A stretch of DNA of 64,000 nucleotides from Usnea hakonensis (GCA_013423325.1 BLJB01000126.1:310001-374000), one strand, 5' to 3'; shown: positions 1-13,119, numbered from the stretch's first letter. Translations and numbers: made by a program. Notes: generated from the sequence alone by a model not told the origin.

Positions 1-1287
1 CCCCGCGACACGACCTGATTCTTGACAACCTCTGTTGAGTGGCCATTGATCCAGCTCCCTCTCAAGCGTCGCAGAGACGTTGGTCGTCTGGTTTTTGGTC
101 TGATTGTGATGCCCCTTCTGAATGAAACTTCGCATGCCAGTCAGCGTTGCAGATGGAATGCGAATTTCGGACGGTCCCTGAATGCCTTCCTCGTCACTGA
201 GTCGATGCGCCTTATTGCGCTTAATGGCATCAATGGTGCTGGAGTACCAGGGCTTCTTGTCGGCCCTCCGGCGGGCGCGTGATGATTCCGAGTCAACAAA
301 GGCAGACCGGAAGACGGTGAGCGAGATCATAGAGACGGCAACGCAAGCTTCCATCAAACTCCAAATGAAGAGCCAAACAAGGTCAAGGTTTCCGCGAAAG
401 ATGAGATTGGATACTCGGATGGCAGCGACAACAACCATGAGTAGATTCAAGCAGAGAAAAAGACCGACGATGAACTTCTGCCGTAGTTTGATATTGACAA
501 GCCAAAGAAGCCGAATGGGGATGCCGACAAGCAATACGTCTGTGCCGATATCTAGAGAGGTGCCAACAGCGGCGAAGCGAAGACCACGGTGGATAACGGA
601 AGGTTGGGCGCACTTCACTGGTCCAAGATTTAGCCCAATGGAAGGATCACAAAGGTGATATGCTTACCAACGTCTGGCCCCGTTTGTGTACATGCCAGAA
701 AGGACAATATGATGCCGATGGGGAAAGAAAGAATGGTTATAGCAGTAACGACTCGCCAGTAAATAATCAGGGGTCTTATACGATCAACCAGGCGTCGAAA
801 GAAAGCTAGGTATGCAAGCTTTACGGCGAAAATTGCGGTAAACATTAACGTTGTGAAGACCGAAACCAGCCGCTCAATCAAGTTGATGTCAGCGATAAAG
901 TCAGTGTGCTCCGCGAGAAGGTAGGAAGAGCGCGTTGGGTTAAGATCGAGCTCCTGAATCCAGTAGAGGAGTCCAATATACACATAGCACAATGCCGTGC
1001 CAACGGTGATACAGACACAAGAGAAGATGAGGAAATAGTCGTCCAAATGTAGACGATTATGTATCCTCATCTGTAATATCAAGCGAACAGATGTTACAAT
1101 GATGGCCAGGCCATAGAAGATAGCAACAATTGCCTGTGCACCGTCGTCAAATTGTCAGCCATCAGTCGAGCACAAGTTCTTCGGGGAGTAGACAGACCTT
1201 GAAGGCGTCTCGAGAGATTCGACCATCGTAGAAGGCTGGCTCTTGTAGCGGAAGCGTCAGAATGGAATTGCTGCTATTGGGGTCCAT
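1..1287 (-). CDS. Fungal rhodopsin-like (PTH11-related) integral membrane protein, 3' end missing
   Basis: Seven-helix-type plasma-membrane protein of the fungal rhodopsin domain family; members are uncharacterised or receptor-like, so the ligand is unknown. The start is the ATG at 1287 (MDPNSSNSILTLPLQE), chosen because splicing 1197..1134 (64 bp, GT-AG) and 667..618 (50 bp) gives one continuous frame. Family signatures in order: LHLDDYFLIF after the first helix, a run of hydrophobic helices, then CAQP, HRGLRFAAVGTSLDIGTDVL, LLWLVNIKLRQKFIVGLF and an AAIRVSNL segment before the last helix. A hydrophilic basic tail follows and the frame stays open to base 1, so the C-terminus lies outside the window. 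The nearest gene on the right is over 3 kb away. The family assignment is strong; a role in sensing is only inferred. Confidence 0.85.
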
Positions 1288-4200
1288 ACTGGCGGCTGTT
1301 CGCCTCTGCATGAGATTGTACAAAGGTGTCAGGTCAGTGTCGTGGCGAGGCGAGGAGGTTATGCTCCTCCTGCGACGCCGCAGTCATCGCCACTTAGGTT
1401 GAAAAGCAATTTAAGATGCTGCTTCCCAGGACAGATAGCCCGAGGCCGAGGAAGTCCTGGGAATCTCGATGCTGACTGCTGACATTACGGCAAAGGTGCA
1501 TACTGCATATGGCTAAAATGGACCATGGATAATCATTTAGGCCTGCTAGTGAGAAGACGATCCGAAATTCTTGACGGATTATATGTGCGATTCCCGGCTT
1601 AGAAGAAGAAACAGCCAAAGATTCGTCATTCACTTCCTACCTAGCACCTTTATTTTGCCTCTCACTAATCGCCCACTCTAGGCTCAAGATTTCTGTCTGA
1701 TGGATGCAGCTAGGGGAACTACATAGCAAAGGAGAGGCCGCAGTCGCGGCACAGTCGCTGCAAGCGAGAAGTGGGCAAAGTCTATCAGTTGAAAGGGCTC
1801 TGTTTTTTGTGCAATGGAGCGATTAGATTCTCACACGTTGCATGCATGTCGATCCTTCAGCCTTCAAATGTAGAAGAAATTTGTCTTCACTGCTGTTAGA
1901 GTAAATGTCGCAATCTCGCGCACCTTGAAAAGGATGGGGTGTGATTAGTGTCGCGCCGCCGGAGCGTTCCATTTCGATCAAGGCCGATGCGCTAGGAATC
2001 TTTCCAGCATCCAAGCATTTCCAGAAAGAGACCATGAGATGATAAGGACACTGAGACAGTCTCCATGCATCATCCGTGCTCCTACTTTCATTCATCGGCA
2101 TTAACAAGGCTTATCAGCGAATTGGCCGATACTCACAGCGCATAGAAAGCTGTGAGCGCAGTTGAGCGCAAGCCTCGGTGAAACTCAATGGTCAAATGTC
2201 TTGGCATGAAACGATGTCGTAATCTCATCGAATACTCTAGTGGAGCTAAACTAAAGTAAAGTAGGTAAGGCATTACCTACCTTACCTTACACTAAGACAT
2301 CTCTGACTCGACTCGGTAAGCATTCCTTGGGTAACCACCTAAACATTCTGAGAATGATAAGGGAAGCTCCCCGAACCAATTGAAGAACTCTCAGCAAATA
2401 CTCCAAAATGCCAACCCAAACCACAAGATACCGCAACGGTAGTCAAATTACTGAAGCCTCTCCTAGCCCTACAGAACAGATGAATTCATGTATCAGGTAT
2501 CCAGGCTCTCCTCGAGAAGTCAGCTTCGTGCGGGTAAAGTGCGCCCAGCAGTCGGCTACTCAAGAAAGCAACCGTATTTTGCAGCAGTGTCGGCGCACAA
2601 AAGCTTTCGTGGGCGTCGGTGCAAATTCTCGGTTTCTCTACTGCGTTGCGCTTTTTCAAAGACGTAAAAAGGAACACGGAATTGCACTTCTGCTACCTAC
2701 AATTTCCAAAATGGAACCCCCAGAAGGGCAACTGGCTCAAAATACTACAAAGCCGGAGGATTCCGCTGTGACATCGCGTGCACTGTTTCTGCGCACTCAC
2801 TGGCTAGTCGAGCTCCGTCATAGAAAATGATCTTCATGCGAGAGCTGTCTCATCTTTCTGGTTCTCGTGCTTGTAGGGCCGTCAGATTTGATGAATTTCT
2901 GCAAGAATTCACATTCTTGCAATTTTCTCCTTCCTTTGGAATGGTGGTACCACCAGCAGTATGGAGTCTCACGGCTTCCGTAGAGTCATCAATAACCGAG
3001 ATTATTGCGCAAACCCGCCATGTCCAACGTCTTCCCTTTCCTACATGTCCCTGTACGAAGCCTTATTCCGACTATCGAAGCGTACCGCAACGGCCCTTCC
3101 TTACCTTGAAGCGTTGCGCATCCGATTGCCCACCAGTCCAGCACCCTAGCACATATGGAAAAGGTAAAGCTCTGTACATTGCTACCACCTCACTATTGCT
3201 GAACACTAGTCATGTTGAAGCCTTACAAATGTAGTCTAACAGTAGCCCAGAAACGTTCCTACTCCAGTCAGTCAGACTTTGCTGCTGGATGCGACGAAGG
3301 CGCCTCACGCTGGCGTCTGCGACAGTCGATTGCATCCTCACCAGCAACGCGCATACCGAGAGTAGCGCCGACCGGAGTAATGATACCACCGCTCGAGAGT
3401 TTGCAGGGTCATCTAGAGTGATGCTGATCTTTCTCTGGAGATACTTGCCACTTTCGACCAGACCTATCGCCGGAGAGACGCTCACCTCTCGCTATTACCG
3501 CAGCTACAATGCTCCAGTGTGTTTCTTTGCAGACCATGAGGTGGTATGTGGTGGTTTGTCGGAGAGAGTCTAAAGAAAGAGTTCGAATATCATGAGCACT
3601 TCTAATTTTGGAAATCCGGCGTCGGCTATGGCGGTTGTGTAGGGCAGATGTGAAAGCATCGTGATTCCAAACCTCATACTCATCACGTCCTAGGAAAGTC
3701 GTACTAATATCATTATTATGGTGTCGAGCTCACCAATTACAACACCAGCGATATGCCCAAGTGCTCAGATCTCGAAGTGGTGGTAGAAGGCTGTCCACAT
3801 TTGTGCAAGTGATTCGAGGACTGTGACCTCGATTTGAATCCCGGAAGATGCCGGCCTGTCAAAGAGGACTTGTTCGGCAGAGCTCGCCGAACTGCTGCAG
3901 GGGGATACTGATGCGAGTACAGCTGTTTCAGGCTGATATGAGGCACTGGTGGGCGCAGACACCTCGTTCATTTATACATAGTATCAGTAAAATTCTGCCT
4001 TGAGAAGCCAGAGTGGTACCGAGAGACGAAAATGCTAGGAAATTGTTGTGTAGTATTCAGATGATCCTTACAGCCGTTGCGCAGCCTAAAATAAGAAGCG
4101 GTGAAAAAAGGGGGGAGGCTTGGCGCGCAGAACGACAGTAAAACAGGCATGCGCCCTGGAATTTGAGGGAAAATGAAAGGTGAAAAGCACTACCTCATGT

Positions 4201-4351
4201 CCGCAGAATGCGCAAACACCAGTCGTCCTCGGGTCCGTCTTTGTTTGATCCCTCACAGCCTCTGCCTGAGATAAAAAGCAACCGACCACCTCATATTTTC
4301 TCTAGTCCTTTTGAACACCAAGTCCCAACCTTCAATGCCTGAATACCATCG
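1288..4351. other. Intergenic, no supported gene
   Basis: About 3 kb. Open frames of 60-140 codons occur (for example 1823-2107 minus and 2408-2830 plus) but none shows a recognisable domain, signal or convincing splice context. 2250-2292 holds a short palindromic cluster built from GGTAAGG/CCTTACC words, which recurs in other gaps of this window. Confidence 0.5.
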
Positions 4352-5430
4352 ATGCATCTCCATAAAAAAATTCCCGCGCTCGTAGTATCCTATTTCGCCC
4401 CTGCATTTGCTCAGCAGTCATGCTATTGGCCCGATGGCTCCGACATAGGACATGAGCAAGGAGTATGGGTGAATTGTCATCCATCTCAGGATAGTACCTG
4501 CTGTCGCCAGGGCGAAATGTGCCTTTCAAACGGTCTATGTTATGGGTCAATCATTGGAGCGGTAGGCCCATCAACATCGCTTGCCTACTTTGGGCCACAT
4601 ACTGATTCCATGAGAAAGACATATAGAGGCGCATGCACTGTTAAAGACTGGAGTAACACAACAGCCTGTCCAATACAATGGTGCAATGATGGTAGGAAGC
4701 CGTTCCTCGGCCGACAATGAAATTTCCCCTTTATCGCCGCAACAAGTCAAAAAATACTGACAGCTGCTAACCCTTTTCGACAGTAAGAGCGGGTTCCAGC
4801 TCCTGGTTCAACATTTGGAAATGTCCGCCAGTAAACAATGCCCCGGTTCAGTGGTGGTGCGGCAATGAAAGTCTGACGACTGCTTGTCAAAAAAGCATCG
4901 AAGGCGAAGCAAGCTTCGTCAATTATACGGCAGGCTCAATCTTAGGGTTTCCACCTGTCACGTCTTCACTATCAGCTCCCACCCCAGCTCCCAGCAATCT
5001 GGCGTCCACCACATTATCCGCCGAACCTTTTTTGAAAGCAACTACTGTCCTGGGATCTTCTCCAGCTAGTGTATCCACCGACTCTGCAGTATCAACGAGT
5101 GTCCCCTCATCTTCGACAGCCAATAAAACCACGGACCTTGCAGCGTCTGCCCAGACCGAGGAGCGTTCGGCCACCCTGCCGACTGCACTAGGGGTCGGAA
5201 TCGGTGTCCCGCTCGGAATAGCTACCATCGGTCTCCTCGGTTTCTTGTACTGGAAAGAGATTGCGCGGCAACGCAAAAGCGAGCCACGACCTGGTAGCCA
5301 GGAAATTCATTTGAACAACCGTCGTCGCCTCAGCGCAGCCGAAACTAGTGGATGGAGCACCGAACTGCCTGATGCTCAAATAGCAAGAGAGCTGGAGGGG
5401 GAGGGTAAAGTTGAACTGCCCAATATCTGA
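4352..5430 (+). CDS. Cys-rich secreted-type single-pass membrane protein, copy A
   Basis: Two exons, 4352..4691 and 4784..5430, joined across a 92-bp intron (GTAGGA donor, GCTAAC branch at 4765-4770, CAG acceptor), giving 328 residues. Layout: signal peptide (MHLHKKIPALVVSYFAPAFA), a Cys-rich ectodomain opening with CYWPDGS and carrying CCRQGEMCLSNGLCYG, a YRGACTVKDW motif and CPIQWCND, then a Ser/Thr/Pro-rich stalk, one transmembrane helix (LGVGIGVPLGIATIGLLGFLYW) and a basic cytoplasmic tail. The topology suggests a cell-surface protein with the Cys domain outside. The CYWPDGS-type family is widespread in filamentous ascomycetes without a known function, as far as I recall. A close structural relative lies at 46619-47630 with the same intron position and phase. 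No enzymatic residues are evident; a sensor or wall-binding role would be a guess. Confidence 0.85.
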
Positions 5431-7812
5431 ACGAGCAGGCAGAGTGGTCCTTCCTCAAATGTACTTCCGTCTTTCTTTGGCGAGGATTCTGTTGTTTTGC
5501 CGTGCGGTCACCGTCATTTTATGTAATCCGTAACATCGTCGAAACAATGCCCACGGTTTCGTAACATGACACGACATAGAATTTGGATTCATCTTCCCGG
5601 GAGGCAGGTCTTTTTCATCTACGATTCTTCACAAGCATACCATCAACCCTAACGCTCATCTGACTCTTGCTCGAAGAGTACGCTCCCCTAGCCATTCCAC
5701 CCGCAACAATATGTTTTAATAGCTCTCCAGAATTTTTGTTTGTAAAGAGAGAAGACGAATGTGGCATTGAAATAGTCCTAAATTTGACTCGACCTACTAC
5801 TAGCGGGTAATCTGGCCTGTCTACGTAAATGACATAGTCTGGAGACTGGACTTCGAAATGAGAAAACAGGGGAGGTCCAGGTTCGAAAAGTATCATCACA
5901 AGAGACTTGACATTATAGAGAAAATATGAGCCGAGGAGATTTCCAGGGCCAAGAATCTCATCCGTGACTTGTTGGTGAGGCACGAAATCCGACATCAGAT
6001 CTGTTAGATCCTGCTTCGGTACGGGTGAGCCTCTGGGTGGTTCATACCGCGGAGCCGGAGGCCCCAAGCCTGACTAAGCTTTGTAAAGGGTGACAACATC
6101 TGCGAACAGCGAAACAGCTTGTAGTACGAATACTGCTTTCAATAGTAGAATATCTCGGAATGCGAAAGGCGAGAGGAGAAACTATGTGTCATAGTCGCCA
6201 CGCATGCACGTTTTGAAGATTGACGATCCTAACCCAAGAAGTCTACAGCTCGAGACCAGACCGGCGGTTCGTCGTCGTGCAGTCTTTGATTGGCGTTGAT
6301 TTGCCTTTGTTTGTTCATTGCCGATTGATGACGTGTGCTCCAAGTGCTAGGAGTACAGGATTTCTCACACTGCATAAAGAGATAGAGAGTGTGGGTGGTG
6401 ATTGAAGCGCGAGACATGCCACGTCGCCGTCAGGCTTACTGTCATGATAGGAAATCTGCCTGCAGCCGGGGCAATAAGCGCTCGCAAAGGACAGCTGGGC
6501 GCTTCCAGGGCTGTGTGCGGACGGTGAGGATTTGGTGACGGTAGATAAAGAAATTTTCGGTGATCGTCGGATTGGTCATGCGTCGAAATTTTTGAATTTT
6601 GGGTTTGTGGTCATCACGTTGCCTTTTAAAGTTGAAGATCAGCACGAGTATCCACTTTTTCATTCCACAGACCTTCTAGCGTGTTTCTAGCGGACTTCTA
6701 GCGAGCTTCTAGCGGCCTTCCGTGCGTCACAAGTGTATGGATTGTCATGGTGCTCGCGTGCACTTCTTCATCTCCAGGACGGGACCCCACTTTCCTAGGA
6801 TCAACCAGGTACGATCATCATGAATGACGCCTCGGGCGTTCTTCAGGGACAATTCTGATCCTGTAAATAAGCTGCGCTTATATCTCAACCTTATCCACTG
6901 TTTTATCTAATGGCGGTACTGAACCAAGCGACCAATTATTGGCAATTAATGATATAAAGTGTAAAGAAATGACTCAAACCTAGGATAATAGGGGAATTCT
7001 GGGGGCGAAACTCTACCTATCATCTCATGCACTCCGTGTCTTACTATTTCATCCTGTACCGAGGGAGGGGTAAATGATTCCCTAAATGTGGAGATGTTAG
7101 CCTAAAAGTCTTTCAAGAATAGTAAGGTACTTAAGACTAAATGTTAGTTATGCGATTGCGGGATCATGATGCTGGTCTCAGCTTCTTGCCTAAGTAGACG
7201 GGTGGCGGCCTTGCTTTTGCGCTCCATACATTTTCCCCTCTTCCTTGCTTTCTTTGTGTATCTCAATTTCAAATTAATACCACCACCAAGTCCTCTCACA
7301 CCAATCATCATCCTTAAAAACTTATCTTATCATTACACATGTACCAAGTACTCCCATCTGACCAGTAACCACTTTCTTGCGCGTCAATCAATCTCGTCAA
7401 CCCCACCAACTCGACTCGGCACAAACATTGATCGAACTTACAATTGATCCATCATCCTAGATCCTCTGAATCAATCCCGTGACACTACCACCTTTGTGTA
7501 GGTACTTTAGTGTAGTAGCTAAAGTAATCAAACGGCAAGCTTGCAAAGGTTGTATTATTAAAAAGCTGGGCGGCTAACGGCTGATCCGGCATCTTGGTCC
7601 CTTGGCACGTACCATCATTACCTATTATTGTCCCATTGTATCTATAAATCCAACCCCAGATCTCCCACATTCTTTCTTATATTCCCTTCCATCCCGTCTT
7701 TGGCCTCAGTATTTCTTACCATTTCGTCCCAACTCCTTCGTACCACAATTTCCTTGGTTCATTCGACCCACCATCGTTGACATTGAGCCCCACGGGCCCT
7801 GCATCAGTCATC
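5431..7812. other. Mostly intergenic
   Basis: About 2.4 kb holding only one weak open frame (5615-5995 minus, listed separately). 6660-6725 contains several direct copies of a short TTCTAGCG word. The last 600 bp are pyrimidine-rich and carry TCTATAAATCC near 7639, a plausible TATA-type element about 170 bp before the sugar transporter start. Confidence 0.4.
5615..5995 (-). CDS. Weakly supported hypothetical ORF
   Basis: An open frame of 126 codons from the ATG at 5995. The frame is open upstream to about 6067 but without an earlier ATG, and a GCTTAG just beyond could be an acceptor, so this may be the last exon of a longer gene. The translation contains mixed-composition sequence with a YVIYVDRPDYP stretch and no signal peptide, membrane helix or domain that I recognise. 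It could equally be a chance ORF. Confidence 0.22.
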   Translation of the reverse strand: MSDFVPHQQVTDEILGPGNLLGSYFLYNVKSLVMILFEPGPPLFSHFEVQSPDYVIYVDRPDYPLVVGRVKFRTISMPHSSSLFTNKNSGELLKHIVAGGMARGAYSSSKSQMSVRVDGMLVKNRR

Positions 7813-9669
7813 ATGGACAACATCGCGAGTTACAATGTCGCGCGCAAGTTTGAAAAGAGGGCTCTCCTGATTCTCGTCAACTGCGTGGCCGGACTGTCCA
7901 TCTTCTTCTTTGGCTATGATCAAGGTGTCATGGGTGGTGTGAACGGCAACCGCAACTATGCCTCTACCATGGGCTTCGGCGCATATGATGCCAAGTCAGG
8001 AATTGTAGCTGTCAAAAAGCCACTTCTTCAGGGAGGTATCGTAAGTAACCCAAGAAATATCACCCGCCCTTGGGCGCGTATCCCTCGTCTGATGTGTGTG
8101 ACCCCAGATCGCAGTCTACTACTTGCCGGGCACACTCTTCGGCTCCTTCCTCGGCGGATGGTTCGGCGATAGATATGGCCGTATCAAGACCATCGCCGTC
8201 GCCTCCATATGGGCTATCGTCGGCGCCACTCTCCAATGTTCTGCCCAGAATGCAAAGTGGATGTTCTGCGCCCGTGTTCTGAATGGTATCGGGACCGGCA
8301 TTCTTAACGCCATCACCCCCGTCTGGGCCACTGAGACCGCCAGCCACACATCCCGCGGCCAGTTCGTCTCTATCGAATTTACCCTCAACATCTTCGGTGT
8401 CGTTGTCGCATATTGGATCGAATACGGCACTTCCTTTTACGGACAAGTAAACTCGTCTTTCATCTGGCGCTTCCCCATCGCTTTCCAAATCGTGCCCCTC
8501 ATCTTCCTCTTCTTCGTCGTTTGGGCCATGCCCGAATCCCCTCGCTGGCTCGTTAAAGTCGGGCGGGAAGAGGAAGCCCGGTTCATACTCGGCCGTCTTC
8601 GCGGTGAAGGTGACGGTGCGGCCGAAGCCGAATTTCAAGATATTCGCAATATTGTCGAGCTGGAACGGAAGACTTCGACCCAGAATAGCTACTTGTCCAT
8701 GTTTTTGGGCTTGAACTCTGGCAAATTGCACACGGGCCGCCGCGTCCAACTCGTCATCTGGCTTCAGATTCTTCAAGAATGGATCGGCATCGCTGGTATT
8801 ACTATCTACGGGCCTACCATCTTCACCATCGCCGGGGTCTCAGCGCAAAACCGTCTCTGGATTTCCGGTCTTAACGATATTACATACATGTTCGCTACTC
8901 TAGTTTGTGTCTTTACTCTCGATCGAATTGGTCGTCGCTGGACTCTCTACTGGGGCTCAGTTGGCCAAGGGATCTGCATGTTCTGCGCTGGTGGTCTCGC
9001 TCGCGCTACTATCAATGCTAAAAACAGCGGGGGAAACACTGCCGGCGTGGGTGGCGGGGCCATCTTCTTCGTCTTCCTGTTCACCGCCATTTTCGGAGCG
9101 ACGTGGTTGACCGTACCGTGGCTGTACCCAGCCGAGATCTTTCCATTGGAGGTCAGAGCTCGAGGCAATGCATGGGGTGTGGTGGGTTGGTCTATTGGCA
9201 ACGGCTGGACAGTATGTCTTCCTCACTGACTCCATTGTGTCTGTATATCGTACTTACGAAACAAAAACAGGTTCTTCTCCTTCCCACAATCTTCGCTAAG
9301 CTCGAAGAAAAGACTCTTTACCTCTTCGGCGCCGTCAACGCCGCCACCATCGTTATCGTCTGGGCTCTCTACCCCGAAACCAACCAACGCACGCTCGAGG
9401 AAATGAACCTCGTCTTCGCCTCCGACTCCATCTGGAATTGGGAAGCTGAGCGTAACTTCAAAATCCTCAAAGAACAGAACCCCGAATTGGTGCAAGCGGC
9501 GGAGCGGGGCAACAGCGTCGTGGACCCCGAGACTGGGATCAAGAGCGGTCGACAGGGTAGTTTGGTACCTAGGAACATGAGTCTGGAGGCCAAGGAGTAT
9601 GGGAATGGTGTTGGTAGGGGGGACAGCAGCGAGGAGGAGAAGGAGGTCACAGGGGTCACCAAAGGGTGA
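7813..9669 (+). CDS. MFS sugar transporter (sugar porter family)
   Basis: Plasma-membrane importer of hexoses or related sugars, probably by proton symport as known for the family. Exons 7813..8040, 8108..9211 and 9271..9669 (introns 67 and 59 bp, both phase 0) give 576 residues, normal for the family; an in-frame ATG at 7777 would add 12. Signatures: FFFGYDQGVMGG in helix 1, GDRYGRIKT between helices 2 and 3, the E-(T)-(A)...RG element ETASHTSRGQ, PESPRWL after helix 6, DRIGRRW between helices 8 and 9, and PETNQRTLEEM after helix 12. The acidic, Ser/Gly-rich tail is cytoplasmic. Many C-ending codons suggest good expression. Substrate cannot be told from motifs alone. Confidence 0.93.
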
Positions 9670-10001
9670 GGAGTGTTCGAGGTGGCGGGGTTTTCTGCAG
9701 CCAACTAAAAACCAATCGGCTTCTTGGTTTTTGATTTTTTGATTTTTGGTTTCCCGAAACGGTTGGTTGGGCTACTGGCAAAAGATAGCAGATTTCCGGA
9801 TGTGGTGGGGGTGTTGCAGAATTGAGTTGAGTTGATATATACCCGGCCCAGAGTCCTTGGGAACCAAAGAGTCTCTAGCATACATAGAACAATATCTTCA
9901 ACGACGTTTGACTCATATTTCAGCCACGTGCACACATACTCACATCTCCACATATATGCAAAATGTAGACCAGACTTTCTTTGGGAATCTGTATACGGTT
10001 C

Positions 10002-10020
10002 ATCATCATCATCATCATCA
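10002..10020. repeat. CAT trinucleotide microsatellite
   Basis: Six uninterrupted CAT units in intergenic DNA. Open frames across it read as poly-His or poly-Ile, an artefact of the repeat. Confidence 0.9.
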
Positions 10021-12744
10021 AGAACGAGAACAAGAAGCCAAGCACACATGCGACGCTCGCTTGCTACGTGTCTCAAACCAAGTACCAACCCTTGGACCTC
10101 GCCCAGGACCGTATCCACACGCGTTCCAATGATTTTCCATCACCCATCCTTCCCAACATCGTACAACAGTACATGCGAAAAAGACAAATCCAATATCCAG
10201 AACCCAAAATCCAAAATCTCTTCACACTTGCAAACTCATTAAAGTAACGTCCATTTCCAGAATAACAATAGGTTATGTCTGCGTCCGTCCAAGCTGTCAC
10301 AACTGCATGCATTTGCATTTGCATTGCATTTCCCCACCAAATACACACTCGTACGACTACCTTACTAAGTAGATTTTTCACCGAAGAAAGTCTCACTGCT
10401 TTACCTATCCTATCTGACAGCTCGATCTGTGTTCCCACCTACCGAATAACAGGCACACCGATCCTAGACTTCACAACCACCACCTATGAATGCAAGTGCA
10501 AACACCCAACACCCCCTGTCTGTCCCAAACCACCTGCATATGCGTAATGAACCTAACCTTATCTAGCCTTACCTTTCTCAACTAAGGTATACATTAGGGG
10601 TCACCTAAGGTACTCCGTAGAGCACATTCCATTCTTCCCGAACGCAGCTTACCCATAGGTCGCATGAGAAAAGCTTCCTAGTCCCAACTCCGACATGATG
10701 GTGTCGTGTCACATTATACAGAAACTCTGGACAAGCATGACAGCTGTCGACACCTCACCTCACCTCACCTCGCCCCACACCAGCAGCTCCATCCTTATCT
10801 CAATCCAACCCATCGCATCCCATCTTCCAGTTCCCAATCTTCCCAAATCCCCAAAAATTCCCCACATCCACACATCCACACATCCCGACCTTATGCATGC
10901 ATGCGTAACGCAACACCCTGCCCGTATCCCTGATCCCTGCTCACCTGCATTGCATAAGTGTCAGCTGCCAACAGCGCATTAACCTTTTTAGTCTCAACCT
11001 ACATTCATACGTGCCCAACAGCGACAGGACATTCATGACTCTATTCGAAGTGCCAAATTCTTCATCTGATTCTGATACGCAATAGATGGTTCGCGATTAG
11101 GAAAAGACGGAGCAAGGGCCGGAAACGGGTGAGCAAAGATAACGTTCAGAAACAATCGCCATAGAATGGGTCAATGAGACGGAGTTAGAAATGCAATAGG
11201 AAAGGGAAGAGTACGAGATCGTCAGTGTTGATGGTGGATGGATGGTTTGTGAGGTGAGGCTGTAGAGTCCGCATACACGAACTCCTTCTGTATCGAACAT
11301 TGACGTCATTACTGACCGGGTTTCAGGAATGAAATGGCATGGTACAGTATGACATCCACAAGCCCAATCCCTATCTCAAAACGACCGAGTAAAGTCTCTT
11401 CGACCCCTTCTCCGTACATCACTGCCGGCACCGCAGCCATACACTCTCGAGTAGATAGCCTCAAAAAGTCCAAGTTCCATACCCACATAGCCTGATACGC
11501 TGCATAAAGGTAACGCAGTCATCAAGCTCCACAGCCCCGCTACGCTCTTGTGAGAAACGCGACTTCACAGCCCCCCAAACCTGTGCCCGTCAGGACCATT
11601 CCCTCGCATCAGGACTCCCCCGGTCTCTTCTTGTGATCTTTGCGAACGCCTACATGAGGCGGACGATGACTCAGGATGTGTTCATTAGGGTGAGCTCTTC
11701 TATCTTCACGTCCGTTAGATTTGTTACCCTTACATTCGAATCGACACAGTCTTGGAAGCGATTAGCGTTCAGGAGCGAAGGGACAGCTACGATCAATGCA
11801 AATCCTCACTCTCAAATCCTCGGCCTGGCCAAGGATTCCCACCCGATCCATTCTTTCGCCCGCTCAAGTCAGCGTTCCGGAATGAAGGCTTGTGCGTCTT
11901 CTCCACAAGGCCCTTGTGCCTATGCGTAGTCTAGAGATTTCGACGCATAATCTGACCTCTTGCCACCAAGACTGGAGAATTCTCAACCTTCCCGCCTCGA
12001 ACTCGTGATATGGGGTCGACTCCCGCTTAGCCTTCATTACCCGGCATAGTCGGATACAGTTTACAAAGACTTCTTGAGTACGGCCCGGAAATACTTCATC
12101 TCTTGTTAGAGTGTTCGAAAGTGGGTATTCATCTCCACCATCCAGAGAGGGAGCGACCTGACGCTGGAGTCGCTTCCACACATCTGGGCATTCAGCGAGC
12201 TCGAACCAGACCCTTGTCCGCCATGATACGAACCCACAGCCGTCTCCATTCCTCAATACCTCCTCAACAAGCCTACTAACACAGACTAAAAATGCCACCC
12301 CGTCAGACCTCACAAACCCCACAACTACGAAATCCCGGCTTAGCGCAAACGCCGCAAGCATACCATCCCCACCCCCAACACTCATATTCAACCTCTCACC
12401 CCGCCCACACAACCCCCTTCTCCCCCGCAAACCTCTCAACCAAACCTCTCAACCAAACCTCCCTACATACATACATACAGACTCATCCACCCCCCTCCTC
12501 CCTTCACAGGAAAAACAGCAACAACAACAATCCATCCCCACCCCAACAACCATCTGAGACGAGACGAGACGAGATAACCCCACCCACCAAAAAAACAAAA
12601 AAGGAAAAAAAAGGAAAAAAATCCTAATATATAATCTCCCCAAGCCCCCCACATCCTTTCCCAGCCCAGCCCAGCCCAGACCCAACATCCTTCATTATTC
12701 CAAAACGACAAACATACCAATATCACGAATATCGTTGAGAAGGT

Positions 12745-12777
12745 TATCCATCTATCTATCTATCCATCCATCTATCA
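12745..12777. repeat. TATC/CATC tetranucleotide microsatellite
   Basis: A run of four-base units alternating between TATC and CATC in the 3' flank of the DGR2-like gene. Confidence 0.85.
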
Positions 12778-13119
12778 AACCAGATCAGATTGGAAGAGAC
12801 TAGGGGCGTGAAGAGAGGTTGTTGAAGGAGAGGGGGAAGGGGGGGAGACGGGGGGATATAAAGGGAAAGATCCAGAGTAATACATACATACATATATCTA
12901 TACAATACGAAACGAAACGAAAGGAATCCTTCCATCTCCCTTAGTCTATCTAGAACCAGAAAAAAAACAAACAAACGGGGAGGACGACTAAAGAACAATA
13001 TCTTATACACGGACCAAAACCCTTGCCTAATCTACATACATCACATACAAGCCCCCCTCCCTCCACCTCTAACATCACTCAAGATTCTACATACCACAAC
13101 CCCCCTCCCTCCCCCCCAA

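Larger units (their letters stand above)
9670..13119. other. Long low-complexity intergenic region
   Basis: About 3.4 kb without a convincing gene. It contains a CAT microsatellite near 10002-10020, repeated CATT/GCATTT words around 10305-10330, AAGG/CCTT palindromic clusters at 10550-10620, and from about 12290 onward strongly pyrimidine-rich, tetranucleotide-repeat DNA (TATC/CATC run at 12745-12777) that is likely the 3' flank of the DGR2-like gene. The open frame on the minus strand at 11864-12385 has no recognisable content. Confidence 0.5.

Noticed and set aside
1823..2107. Minus-strand ORF of 94 codons
   Set aside because: No domain, signal or splice support.
2408..2830. Plus-strand ORF of 140 codons
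   Set aside because: Composition is unremarkable, no family recognised and adjacent frames are equally open.
9857..10132. Plus-strand ORF with a poly-His run
   Set aside because: The run is a CAT microsatellite translated; no other coding sign.
11864..12385. Minus-strand ORF of about 173 codons
   Set aside because: No recognised motif, low-complexity surroundings and no clear start context; kept out of the gene list.
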